A DNA stretch of 34,949 nt, taken from NCBI RefSeq assembly GCF_900492205.1, contig NZ_UEYQ01000031.1, positions 1-34,949 on the forward strand, given 5' to 3'. Made by a program: the position numbers and the translations under genes. Origin of the DNA: Ciceribacter sp. T2.26MG-112.2. GTDB lineage: Bacteria > Pseudomonadota > Alphaproteobacteria > Rhizobiales > Rhizobiaceae. The notes under the pieces were generated by a model. That model ran no database searches. It saw only the letters and a list, made by a program, of their open reading frames with translations, and was not told the DNA's origin. This document shows positions 6,595-14,919 of this stretch, piece by piece; within the stretch, counting starts at the first letter, position 1, and each line of letters opens with the position of its first letter.

Positions 6595-9500
6595 GTGAAC
6601 TTTTCCGCCTGGTCCATTCGCAATCCGATCGCACCGATCCTCGGCTTCTTCCTGTTGATGGTCGTCGGCCTGCAGTCCTTCTTCGCCCTACCGATCACCC
6701 GCTTTCCGAACATCGACGTACCCTTGGTCGCGATCACGGTTCAGCAGAGCGGCTCCTCCCCGGCCGAACTCGAGATGCAGGTGACGAAGGAGATCGAGGA
6801 CGCTGTCGCCAGCATCACCGGCGTCGATGAACTGACCTCGACGGTCACCGACGGGCAGTCGCAGACGGTCGTCATGTTCCGCATGGAAATCCCGACGGAA
6901 CAGGCCGTTCAGGACGTCAAGGACGCCATCGACGGCATCCGCGGCGATTTGCCGGCATCCGTCGAGGAGCCGATCGTCGCCAAGGTCGATGTCGAGGGTC
7001 AGGCGATCCAGACCTTTGCCGTCTCCTCGCCCAACATGTCGCTGGAGGAACTCTCCTGGTTCGTCGACGACACCGTCAAGCGCGCGCTGCAGGGCCAGCC
7101 CGGCATCGGCCGCATCGACCGCTACGGCGGCGCCGACCGGGAAATCCGCGTCGAGCTCGACCCCGACCGGTTGAACGCCTTCGGCATTACTGCCGCCGAC
7201 GTCAACGGGCAGTTGCGCGGTACGAACATCGATCTCGGTTCGGGACGCGGCCAGGTGGCCGGTGCAGAACAGGCGATCCGCACACTCGGCGATGCGCGCA
7301 ATGTTGCAGACCTCGCCAATACGACGATTGCGCTCTCGGGTGGCCGTTTCGTCAAGCTGTCCGACCTCGGCACCATCCAGGACACCTATGAGGAACAGAA
7401 GTCGTTCTCCCGCTATAACGGCGAACCGGTCGTCACCTTCGCCGTTTTCCGGGCCAAGGGCGCCAGCGAGGTCTCGGTGGCCGAGACCGTCGAGAAGAGT
7501 CTCGGCGAAGTGCGGGCCGAGAACCCGAACGTCGGCATCGAACTGATAAACGACTCCGTCTACTTCACCTACGGCAATTACGAAGCCGCCATGCACACGC
7601 TGCTGGAAGGCGCGATCCTTGCCGTCATCGTCGTCTTCCTGTTCCTGCGCAACTGGCGCGCCACGCTGATTTCCGCCGTAGCGCTACCCCTGTCCGCGAT
7701 CCCGACCTTCTGGATCATGGACATGATGGGCTTTTCGCTCAACCTCGTCAGCTTCCTGGCGCTGACGCTGGCAACCGGTATCCTGGTCGACGATGCGATC
7801 GTCGAGATCGAGAACATTGCCCGCCATATCAAGCTGGGCAAGACGCCCTATAGGGCTGCCATCGAGGCGGCCGACGAAATCGGCCTCGCCGTCATCGCCA
7901 CGACCTTCACCATCATCGCCGTCTTCGTGCCGGTGTCGTTCATGCCGGGCATTCCCGGCCAGTACTTCATCCAGTTCGGCCTGACTGTCGCCTTCTCGGT
8001 ATTCTTCTCGCTGATGGTGGCGCGTCTCATCACGCCGCTGATGGCGGCCTACCTGATGCGCGCCGAAGACGCGATGGACGACCATCACGACAATGACAGC
8101 ACCTTCATGAAGGGCTACACGCGGCTGGTGCGCACCACCACGACGCATTGGTATGCCCGCTATGCCACGCTGATCGGCGCCTTTGCCTTTCTCGTCGTGT
8201 CGATGATGCTGCTGGCGCAGGTCCCCGGCAGCTTCCTGCCGCCGGAAGACGCCGGTCGCGTCACCCTTTCGGTGGAATTGCCGCCGAATGCGACGCTTGC
8301 CGAGACCGAGCGCAAGACCGACGAGATCTATGCAGCGGTCAAGGATCTCGACGGCGTGGAGAGCACGTTTATTCTCGGCGGCGCCTCGCCGAAGGGCGAC
8401 ATGGAACTGCGCCGCGCCAGCGTCACGCTGAACCTGATCAGGATCGAGCATTCGCTGCTGAAGACCATCGTCAACAAGGGCATTGGTGGCCTTCCGCTGA
8501 TCGGCGACTATCTGCCGAAGCTTCCGATCGAAGGCCGCACCCGTCCGCAATGGGACATTGAGCGCGAGGTCTTCGAAAAGCTGAGGCCGATCGCCGATAT
8601 CCGTGTGCTGAAGCTCAACGACCGCGGCGAACGCGACCTCGCCTTCAACTTCCTGTCGAAGAACGAGGAAGAACTGAACGATGCCGTGGGCCTGCTGGAA
8701 GCCAAGCTCCGCACCGTGCCGTCGCTCGGCAATGTCAGCGCGGAAGGCGCCCTGCCCCGTCCTGAATTGCAGATCCGTCCGCGCAAGGACGAGGCCGCCC
8801 GTCTCGGCATCACGCCGAGCCAGATCGCCGAAACCGTCCGCGTCGCCACCATCGGCGATATCGACGCCGCGCTTTCCAAGATCTCCCTCGACAACCGCCT
8901 GATCCCGATCCGGGTCCAGGCCGCGCTCGACCTCCGGACCGACCTCGCCGCCATCCGGGCGCTCAAGATCCAGACGGCCACCGGCGCCACCGTGCCGCTC
9001 GCCAGCGTCGCCGACATCGACTACTCGGAAGGCGTGTCGTCGATCAAGCGCAACAACCGCAACCGCGTCGTCACCATCGGCGCCGACCTGCCGCAGGGCG
9101 TTGCGCTCGACACCGCGTCGGCGGCCTTCCGTCAGGCCGTCGAGGAGGCCGATATTCCGGCAAGCGTGCGCCTCGCCGAAAGTGGAGACACCAAGGTGCA
9201 GAACGAAATGCAGGAGAGCTTCCTCAACGCCATGCTGCTCGGCCTGCTGCTCGTGCTCACGGTGCTGATCCTGCTGTTCAAGGACGTGATCCAGCCCTTC
9301 ACCATCCTCTTGTCGCTGCCGCTCGCCATCGGCGGCGTGGCCGCGGCCCTGATCATCACCGGCAATGCGCTCTCCATGCCCGTGCTGATCGGCATTCTGA
9401 TGCTGATGGGCATCGTCACCAAGAACGCCATCCTGCTGGTCGACTTCGCCATCGAGATGCGCCATCAGGGCGTCGCCCGGATCGAGGCCATGGTAGAAGC

Positions 9501-9921
9501 GGGCCGCAAGCGCGCCCGTCCGATCATCATGACCTCGATCGCCATGTCGGCGGGCATGCTGCCCTCGGCGCTCGGCGTCGGTGAAGGCGGCTCGTTCCGT
9601 GCACCGATGGCGATCGCCGTCATCGGCGGCATCATCGTCTCGACGGTCATGAGCCTGCTCGTCGTGCCGGCCTTCTTCCTCATCATGGACGACCTGTCGC
9701 GCCTGCTCGCCTGGCTGTTCAGCCGGATGGTCGGCAAGAAGGAAGAGGAACCGGAGGCCCTCTCCCCCGAGGCGCTCACCGAGCGGACGGAGAAGAACGC
9801 CGCAACGCTCTCGACCATGGAGGCGCGCCTCGCTGCCGTGGAAAGGCGCCTGCCGGAGCCGCAACGCAAGGGTGGCGAGGGCGCAAAGCTGATCTCGCTG
9901 CCGCCGCTTGCCGCAGAATGA
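6595..9921 (+). CDS. RND multidrug-type efflux pump, inner-membrane subunit
   Basis: A 1108-residue HAE1-type RND transporter. The N-terminal helix begins SIRNPIAPILG; two large periplasmic loops follow the first and seventh helices. The proton-relay residues are present: D399-D400 in the fourth helix (GILVDDAIVEIEN) and K943 in the tenth (GIVTKNAILLVDF), matching AcrB D407/D408/K940. The translation starts with GTG at 6595, preceded by AGGAG. A hydrophilic tail of about 70 residues after the last helix (from about 1035) is longer than in AcrB, is rich in E/K/R and may form a short coiled coil. The substrate range cannot be read from sequence. The outer-membrane partner must be encoded elsewhere. 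Confidence 0.94.
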   Translation: MNFSAWSIRNPIAPILGFFLLMVVGLQSFFALPITRFPNIDVPLVAITVQQSGSSPAELEMQVTKEIEDAVASITGVDELTSTVTDGQSQTVVMFRMEIPTEQAVQDVKDAIDGIRGDLPASVEEPIVAKVDVEGQAIQTFAVSSPNMSLEELSWFVDDTVKRALQGQPGIGRIDRYGGADREIRVELDPDRLNAFGITAADVNGQLRGTNIDLGSGRGQVAGAEQAIRTLGDARNVADLANTTIALSGGRFVKLSDLGTIQDTYEEQKSFSRYNGEPVVTFAVFRAKGASEVSVAETVEKSLGEVRAENPNVGIELINDSVYFTYGNYEAAMHTLLEGAILAVIVVFLFLRNWRATLISAVALPLSAIPTFWIMDMMGFSLNLVSFLALTLATGILVDDAIVEIENIARHIKLGKTPYRAAIEAADEIGLAVIATTFTIIAVFVPVSFMPGIPGQYFIQFGLTVAFSVFFSLMVARLITPLMAAYLMRAEDAMDDHHDNDSTFMKGYTRLVRTTTTHWYARYATLIGAFAFLVVSMMLLAQVPGSFLPPEDAGRVTLSVELPPNATLAETERKTDEIYAAVKDLDGVESTFILGGASPKGDMELRRASVTLNLIRIEHSLLKTIVNKGIGGLPLIGDYLPKLPIEGRTRPQWDIEREVFEKLRPIADIRVLKLNDRGERDLAFNFLSKNEEELNDAVGLLEAKLRTVPSLGNVSAEGALPRPELQIRPRKDEAARLGITPSQIAETVRVATIGDIDAALSKISLDNRLIPIRVQAALDLRTDLAAIRALKIQTATGATVPLASVADIDYSEGVSSIKRNNRNRVVTIGADLPQGVALDTASAAFRQAVEEADIPASVRLAESGDTKVQNEMQESFLNAMLLGLLLVLTVLILLFKDVIQPFTILLSLPLAIGGVAAALIITGNALSMPVLIGILMLMGIVTKNAILLVDFAIEMRHQGVARIEAMVEAGRKRARPIIMTSIAMSAGMLPSALGVGEGGSFRAPMAIAVIGGIIVSTVMSLLVVPAFFLIMDDLSRLLAWLFSRMVGKKEEEPEALSPEALTERTEKNAATLSTMEARLAAVERRLPEPQRKGGEGAKLISLPPLAAE

Positions 9922-9935
9922 TCGCAGACGCACAA

Positions 9936-9963
9936 GGAGAGCCGGGCACACGTCCGGCTTTCC
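9936..9963 (+). terminator. Hairpin after the RND operon, weak terminator
   Basis: GGAGAGCCGG pairs with CCGGCTTTCC (10 bp, one G-U) around an 8-nt loop, 15 bp after the pump stop. There is no downstream T-run, so termination efficiency is doubtful. Confidence 0.4.
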
Positions 9964-10304
9964 ATGTATAATTCCGGCAATTTTCCAGCAAAATCGCAGT
10001 ATCCGACAAGGCGATTGATCGAAATCAATTCGCCCGTTCTCGCCCTTGCCTATCGTCAGCCTGCTGAGAACCAAGTGAGTGAGGATGGATTCTTGGCCAG
10101 GGAGCGACACGGGACTGGACGAGCCAGCCTCGACCTTTCCGGCCACGGAGCATCGGCGTTGCGTGACGGATCGAGCGCCCAAAGGCAGCCCGCAGCCCTT
10201 CTCGGGGCGGGCGATGCCACCCGCTCGCCAGCCCCTCGCCTCGCCGTTCTCACTGCATACTGGCCAACGCGCTCCACCAGGAACGCAAACTGGAGCCGAG
10301 AACC
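9964..10304 (+). promoter_or_regulatory. Leader region of the Crp/Fnr gene with a perfect FNR/FixK box
   Basis: TTGAT-CGAA-ATCAA at 10015-10028 matches the FNR/FixK consensus TTGAT-N4-ATCAA exactly. A TATCGT hexamer at 10051-10056 sits where the -10 element of a class II FNR promoter is expected (box centred about 41.5 bp before a start near 10063). This predicts an untranslated leader of about 240 nt before the GTG at 10305. A separate TATAAT at 9967-9972 has no good -35. The two overlapping reading frames in this stretch look non-coding. Confidence 0.7.
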
Positions 10305-10988
10305 GTGAACAAGATTTTGAAATTGAACACACGCGACAAGACCACTCTGCTCAGGACGCCTTTCATGGCCTCTCTCGGTGCGAGCGCGCAGGCGCGCATG
10401 CTCGAGATCGCGACGGTCATGAGTTATGAATCGCGCGATATCCTGTTCCGCGAGGGCGAGGCGGCGGAGAGCTTCTATTGCGTCTTGAACGGCTATGTCC
10501 GGCTGTTCCGGCTCAACAAGGACGGCCGGGAAGCGGATATCCGCATCTGCGGCCCCGGCGATACCTTTGCCGAATGCCTTCTGGCAATGGGCGACCACTA
10601 TCTCTACAACACCCAGGCTGCGGAAACCATCACGGTCGCGCGCTTCGAACTGCACAAGGTGCGGGCCCTGGCCGAGCAGGAAAAGGACGTGGCCAAGGCC
10701 ATCATCCAATGCCTGTCGAGCCACCTGCGCAACACGATGGACTGCATCGCCAATGACCGGTTGCAGACCGCGCCGCAGCGCGTCGCCCACTACCTGCTCG
10801 ACAACTGCCCGCAGGAGGGAAGTTCCGCCTCGATCCGCCTGCCCTTCCAGAAGAGCCTGCTGGCCGGAAAACTGGGCCTTGCCCCGGAAGCCCTGTCGCG
10901 CGCCTTTTCCTCGCTCCGCCGCGCTGGCGTGACCGTCCGCGGACGGATCATCCAGATTTCGGACATCAGTGCTCTGAAGCAGATCTGA
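10305..10988 (+). CDS. Crp/Fnr family transcriptional regulator
   Basis: A 227-residue regulator with a cyclic-nucleotide-binding-type beta-barrel (about 20-130), a dimer helix (about 128-155) and a winged helix-turn-helix (about 170-222). The recognition helix contains E195, S198 and R199 in LAPEALSRAF, the E-x-x-S-R pattern of FNR/FixK proteins that read TTGAT half-sites. The N-terminal cysteine cluster that holds the 4Fe-4S centre of FNR is absent, which suggests a DNR/NnrR- or FixK-like protein. The GTG start has GGAG about 9 nt upstream. The perfect FNR box in its leader implies autoregulation or control by another FNR/FixK. Target genes are not identifiable here. No gene symbol assigned. 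Confidence 0.88.
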   Translation: MNKILKLNTRDKTTLLRTPFMASLGASAQARMLEIATVMSYESRDILFREGEAAESFYCVLNGYVRLFRLNKDGREADIRICGPGDTFAECLLAMGDHYLYNTQAAETITVARFELHKVRALAEQEKDVAKAIIQCLSSHLRNTMDCIANDRLQTAPQRVAHYLLDNCPQEGSSASIRLPFQKSLLAGKLGLAPEALSRAFSSLRRAGVTVRGRIIQISDISALKQI

Positions 10989-11027
10989 GCGCCATTCTCC
11001 CAAGCATCGAGGTGAACGGGCGGGCCC

Positions 11028-11639
<612 letters not shown>

Positions 11640-11681
11640 GCTGCCGTTCCTGTCTCTCTCATGCTGTGTTGCGAGCGCCCC

Positions 11682-12365
11682 TCATGACTGGAAGAGCCGT
11701 GAATACTGAACCTCGTGCCGCATCGACAGCATGTCGGCAATCACTGTCGCCGAACCGAGGTCGTCGAGCCCGAGAGCGCAGACCTCTTCGGCCTGGCCGA
11801 GAATGGCCGGCTCGAGGCGAGCTACTATCGCGACCCCTTGTGTCTGGCCGATGATGCCGAGCCGGATCGCCGCCGAGACGAGTTGGCCGCACTGGGCTTG
11901 CAGGAAGGCCACCAGCGTCTCGCCGAGGGACACGCCATTGGCCGCAGCGATAGCGCCGACGGCGACGCCATAGGCCGTGTTGGCACCAAGCAAGGCCAGG
12001 ACCGGCTGCGGCCAGGCGGAGGCGGCTGCCAGAAACGCGTCTCCCTGCCGCACCGCCTCCTGATGGCGCTCGGCGGAGCCCGCCAGAGCAGCCGCAAGCG
12101 ATGCGACCTCGGACAGACGGCCCGGCTGGTCGAAGGCGCGGTGGGCCTCGGCCAGCAGGATCGCGTCATTGCGCAGAGAACCGGCAACGAGCACGGTTTC
12201 CAGCCAAGCTGCAAGTTCGCCCGCGCCGGAGACATGCCCCTCGACGACTGCCGCCTCCAGCCCGCCGGAATAGGCAAAGCCGCCGACCGGAAAGGCCGGC
12301 GACAACCAGGTCATCAGCCGGATCAGGCTTTGCGGATTGCTGGCACCGGCCAGGCGTTCAGGCAT
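11682..12365 (-). CDS. ureF: Urease accessory protein UreF
   Basis: A 227-residue all-helical protein that forms the UreDFG activation complex and gates UreG. The conserved N-terminal segment LIRLMTWLSPAFPVGGFAYSGG is clear, and so is the C-terminal SMRHEVQYSRLFQS. I chose the ATG at 12365 because it places this conserved region close to the N-terminus and overlaps the ureE stop by 8 bp; an upstream ATG at 12395 would add ten residues lying inside the ureE reading frame. Cotranscribed with ureE and ureG. Confidence 0.95.
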   Translation of the reverse strand: MPERLAGASNPQSLIRLMTWLSPAFPVGGFAYSGGLEAAVVEGHVSGAGELAAWLETVLVAGSLRNDAILLAEAHRAFDQPGRLSEVASLAAALAGSAERHQEAVRQGDAFLAAASAWPQPVLALLGANTAYGVAVGAIAAANGVSLGETLVAFLQAQCGQLVSAAIRLGIIGQTQGVAIVARLEPAILGQAEEVCALGLDDLGSATVIADMLSMRHEVQYSRLFQS

Positions 12366-12825
12366 GGTCGTGATTGTGGTTGGAATGCCCGCCATGGGAA
12401 TGATAGGCCCCGCGCATCGGCTGGAAGCGTTCCGTTACCTCGGTCACGTCAGCGCCCAGACCGGTCAGCATGTCACGGATCACATGATCGCGGAGAATGA
12501 GGATGCGCTCCTCCTCGATCTGCGCCGGCAGGTGGCGATTGCCCAGATGCCAGGCGAGTTCGACAAGGTGCAGCCGGTCTCGGGGCGTAATCTCGAAGAG
12601 TTTCTCCTGGGCCGCCCTGACCTCGATGGCATTGCCGTCATCCAGCAGCAGCAGGTCGCCATGGGCAAGGAGCACCGGCTGCTTGAGGTCGAGCATGACC
12701 ATGTCGCCATCCTCGAGGTGCAACAGCTTGCGCCGCAGATGCCGCTCGTCATGGGCAAGGGTGACGGAGCCGGCGATCGTCTCTTCGGACGTCCCGGCAG
12801 GGAGATAGGTGGTAACGCGACGCAT
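12358..12825 (-). CDS. ureE: Urease accessory nickel metallochaperone UreE
   Basis: A 155-residue metallochaperone. The N-terminal peptide-binding domain (about 1-70, with HDERHLRRKLLHLEDGD) and the metal-binding domain (LVELAWHLGNRHLPAQIEEERILI, with the interface histidine in GNRH) are clear. The C-terminus is histidine-rich (HSHGGHSNHNHDHA), adding nickel-storage capacity, as in some but not all UreE proteins. The start at 12825 (MRRVTTYLP) is preceded by GGGA; the upstream in-frame ATG at 12873 would add 16 residues without family support. It overlaps ureF by 8 bp. Confidence 0.95.
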   Translation of the reverse strand: MRRVTTYLPAGTSEETIAGSVTLAHDERHLRRKLLHLEDGDMVMLDLKQPVLLAHGDLLLLDDGNAIEVRAAQEKLFEITPRDRLHLVELAWHLGNRHLPAQIEEERILILRDHVIRDMLTGLGADVTEVTERFQPMRGAYHSHGGHSNHNHDHA

Positions 12826-12889
12826 GGTTTTCCCGAACTGGTTATTTTTCAACCATGCAAAAACAAGAGGCAAACAGCAAGCTGAAGTT

Positions 12890-13759
12890 TCAGCCTGCCA
12901 CCGGGACCGGCTCGCCGATGAACGGGTTCATGCCGGCGGCACTCGCCTCGGCGGCAGGCTTGTCGCACCTGTCGCAATTGCCTTCCTCGGTCTCGTGCAC
13001 CACGCGATTGCGCCCTCCGGCCTTGGCCCGGTAAAGGGCGCAATCGGCTGCGGAATAGACGCTTTCGGGGCGAAGATCCGAGGCGAATTCGGCGATGCCG
13101 GCCGAAATTGTCGTGTGGATGGCCGCGCCGTCACAGCGGATCACTCGCGCTTCGACGAGGTTGCGGGCCCGCTCCACCAGGCCGATACGCTGCGCGAGAC
13201 CGCCGCCCCGGATGATCACGCCGAATTCCTCGCCGCCCAGCCGCGCGATCAGGTGTTCGTCTTCGAATACTTCCCGCAGGATGCCGGCCACCGACCTGAT
13301 CACCTCGTCGCCGGCGCAATGGCCATGGCCGTCATTGACCGCCTTGAAGCGATCGATATCGAGGATCGCCAGCGACGCTCCCGGACCGGTTTCCGCCAGG
13401 GCAGCATTGAAGGCGCGCCGATTGAGGAGCCCCGACAGCATGTCCGTCCGGCTGAGGCGTTCGAATTCCGCGCGCGACACCGACAGTTCCCGAATCACAT
13501 GGCCGGTTAGCAGCGCCAGCGCTCCGGACACGGCACCGCCGAACAGCCAGGAGCCGGCGACGGACAACTTGACCGCATCCGCCAACGACAAGGGCATGAG
13601 CCCGAGCGCATAGCCAAGCGGCAGGACGGCAAGATTGAACAGAAAAGCGAGCAGCACTGCCCGAAAGGTCATCTTGAGGGCAAAATTGTAGACCGCGCCC
13701 CGGCTGTCGAAATTGCCGAGATCGACCTGAAGCGACATCCATCGTCTAAGCATATCCAC
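12890..13759 (-). CDS. Membrane-bound diguanylate cyclase (GGDEF protein)
   Basis: A protein of about 289 residues with two predicted membrane helices (about 31-53 and 63-88) followed by a GGDEF domain (about 100-265). The active-site loop is GGEEF at 175-179, a functional variant, and the DxxR/substrate segment LDIDRFKAVNDGHGH is intact, so c-di-GMP synthesis is likely. The inhibitory I-site RxxD expected five residues before GGEEF is absent (EDEH instead). A Cys/Pro-rich tail (NCDRCDKPAAEASAAG) follows. The start could be the GTG at 13759 (GGGGG upstream) or the ATG at 13753. It lies 64 bp upstream of ureE on the same strand, so it may share its promoter with ureEFG; a functional link to urease is unproven. 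Confidence 0.9.
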   Translation of the reverse strand: MDMLRRWMSLQVDLGNFDSRGAVYNFALKMTFRAVLLAFLFNLAVLPLGYALGLMPLSLADAVKLSVAGSWLFGGAVSGALALLTGHVIRELSVSRAEFERLSRTDMLSGLLNRRAFNAALAETGPGASLAILDIDRFKAVNDGHGHCAGDEVIRSVAGILREVFEDEHLIARLGGEEFGVIIRGGGLAQRIGLVERARNLVEARVIRCDGAAIHTTISAGIAEFASDLRPESVYSAADCALYRAKAGGRNRVVHETEEGNCDRCDKPAAEASAAGMNPFIGEPVPVAG

Positions 13760-14100
13760 CGCGCCGCCCCCTGTTCTTGCAGCACTGATCGATTAGGCTC
13801 GTTCCCTTGGCCAATTGCTAATCAAAATACTAAAATGCCGATGAAAGCCAAAATAGTTTGGGAATGCCTCTTGGCCAATATTGATAACCTTTGATTGCAG
13901 ATATTACAACATTCGACCAACCGTAAACCGACCTCGGGAAGGGCCGGAAGCCCCGAAATTCCGCCCTATTTTGGTCGATGAACTACCTAGCACTATGATT
14001 TGCATGTAAATTTCCAGATGCCGCCGCCGGAAAAACATAAAATCCTGAGTATTAACACGGTCGTGGACAACCCACGCTCGACAACCCTGCCGCGTTAACG
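13760..14100 (-). other. AT-rich gene-free spacer upstream of the GGDEF gene
   Basis: About 340 bp with clearly lower GC than its surroundings. It probably carries the promoter of the GGDEF-ureE-ureF-ureG unit: a minus-strand TTGGCT-N16-TATTTT pair occurs within about 13827-13854, a weak match. CTTGGCCAAT occurs twice as a direct repeat (13806-13815 and 13870-13879), 64 bp apart. CGTGG-N5-CCACG lies at 14062-14076. No reading frame is supported. Confidence 0.4.
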
Positions 14101-14128
14101 AAAACAGGCCCGGGCGAGCCCGGGCCTG
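14101..14128 (-). terminator. Rho-independent terminator of the peroxiredoxin gene
   Basis: CAGGCCCGGGC (14105-14115) pairs perfectly with GCCCGGGCCTG (14118-14128). Read on the minus strand the stem is followed by TTTT (14104-14101), 28 bp after the peroxiredoxin stop. It separates the peroxiredoxin and everything upstream from the GGDEF-ureEFG unit. Confidence 0.85.
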
Positions 14129-14156
14129 ATCGATGGAAATTCCGGGAGGAAATGCC

Positions 14157-14696
14157 TCAGGCGGCGATCTTGGCTTTCAGCTTTTCCATGATGTTTTGCG
14201 GCGAGGACACGCCATAAGGGTCGCTGTCGCAATTGTCCGAATAGCCTTCTTCCTCGAACCACTGCTCGACGAGGCCATCATTGATGATGGCGGCATAGCG
14301 CCAGGAGCGCATGCCGAAGCCGAGATTGTCCTTGTGTACGAGCATGCCCATCTTGCGGGTGAATTCGCCCGAGCCGTCCGGGATCAGCTTGACATTGTTG
14401 AGGTTCTGCGACTTGCCCCAGGCATTCATGACGAAGGCGTCGTTGACCGAGATGCAGTAGATTTCGTCGATGCCTTCGGCCTTGAACTCTGGATACATCT
14501 TTTCGAAGTCCGGCAGCTGGTAGGTCGAGCAGGTCGGCGTGAAGGCGCCCGGCAGCGAGAACAGGATGACCCGCTTGCCCTTGAAATAATCGGCCGACGT
14601 CATGTCCTGCCAGCGAAACGGATTGGGGCCGCCCACCGATTCGTCGCGAACGCGGGTACGGAAGGTGACATCGGGAACTTTCTTACCGATCAACAT
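14157..14696 (-). CDS. Peroxiredoxin (Prx5/AHP1-like redoxin)
   Basis: A 179-residue thioredoxin-fold peroxidase that reduces hydroperoxides. The peroxidatic cysteine C56 sits in LPGAFTPTCSTYQLP, the Prx5-type active-site motif, with R132-type support in the GMRSWRYA segment. A second cysteine in YSDNCDSDP near residue 159 could resolve the sulfenate, but this position is not typical. The ATG at 14696 is preceded by AAGGAGA; the upstream ATG at 14741 is not supported. It follows ureC by 223 bp and has its own terminator, so it is probably a separate unit inserted in the urease region. Confidence 0.92.
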   Translation of the reverse strand: MLIGKKVPDVTFRTRVRDESVGGPNPFRWQDMTSADYFKGKRVILFSLPGAFTPTCSTYQLPDFEKMYPEFKAEGIDEIYCISVNDAFVMNAWGKSQNLNNVKLIPDGSGEFTRKMGMLVHKDNLGFGMRSWRYAAIINDGLVEQWFEEEGYSDNCDSDPYGVSSPQNIMEKLKAKIAA

Positions 14697-14818
14697 GGCA
14701 ATCTCCTTAGAAATCAAAAAAGATCCGGCCGGCCCGCGCAATCGGGGCGATCGGCCCTGAGAATTAGAACTAACCTAAAATCGGTTGCAACGCAGCATGA
14801 AACCGCCGCAACGAGCCT

Positions 14819-14855
14819 GCGCATAGCAGAATTGCACAGGGCGCATAGCTATGCG
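14819..14855 (-). promoter_or_regulatory. Direct and inverted repeat upstream of the peroxiredoxin gene
   Basis: GCGCATAGC occurs at 14819-14827 and again at 14841-14849, 22 bp apart (two helical turns). The second copy is part of a perfect 14-bp palindrome CGCATAGCTATGCG (14842-14855). It lies 120-160 bp upstream of the peroxiredoxin start, just after ureC. The ATAG/CTAT half-sites recall LysR/OxyR-type binding sites, but the spacing does not match the OxyR consensus. Candidate operator only. Confidence 0.4.
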
Positions 14856-14919
14856 TCCTTGCACCTACCATCCCACCGCTCCATCGACGTGCCTCGCAAA
14901 CGGGTGGAGCGGCAGAAGC

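Noticed and set aside
7684..10332. An 882-codon open frame on the minus strand opposite the RND pump gene
   Set aside because: It is antisense to a gene with clear RND motifs, is rich in H, D, R and G as expected for a complement frame of GC-rich coding DNA, and shows no domain.
9964..10429. Two overlapping plus-strand frames in the leader of the Crp/Fnr gene
   Set aside because: Low-complexity composition, no ribosome binding site, and overlap with the FNR promoter and the regulator start.
14842..14855. OxyR binding site
   Set aside because: The half-sites recall OxyR, but the four-site spacing of the consensus is not present.
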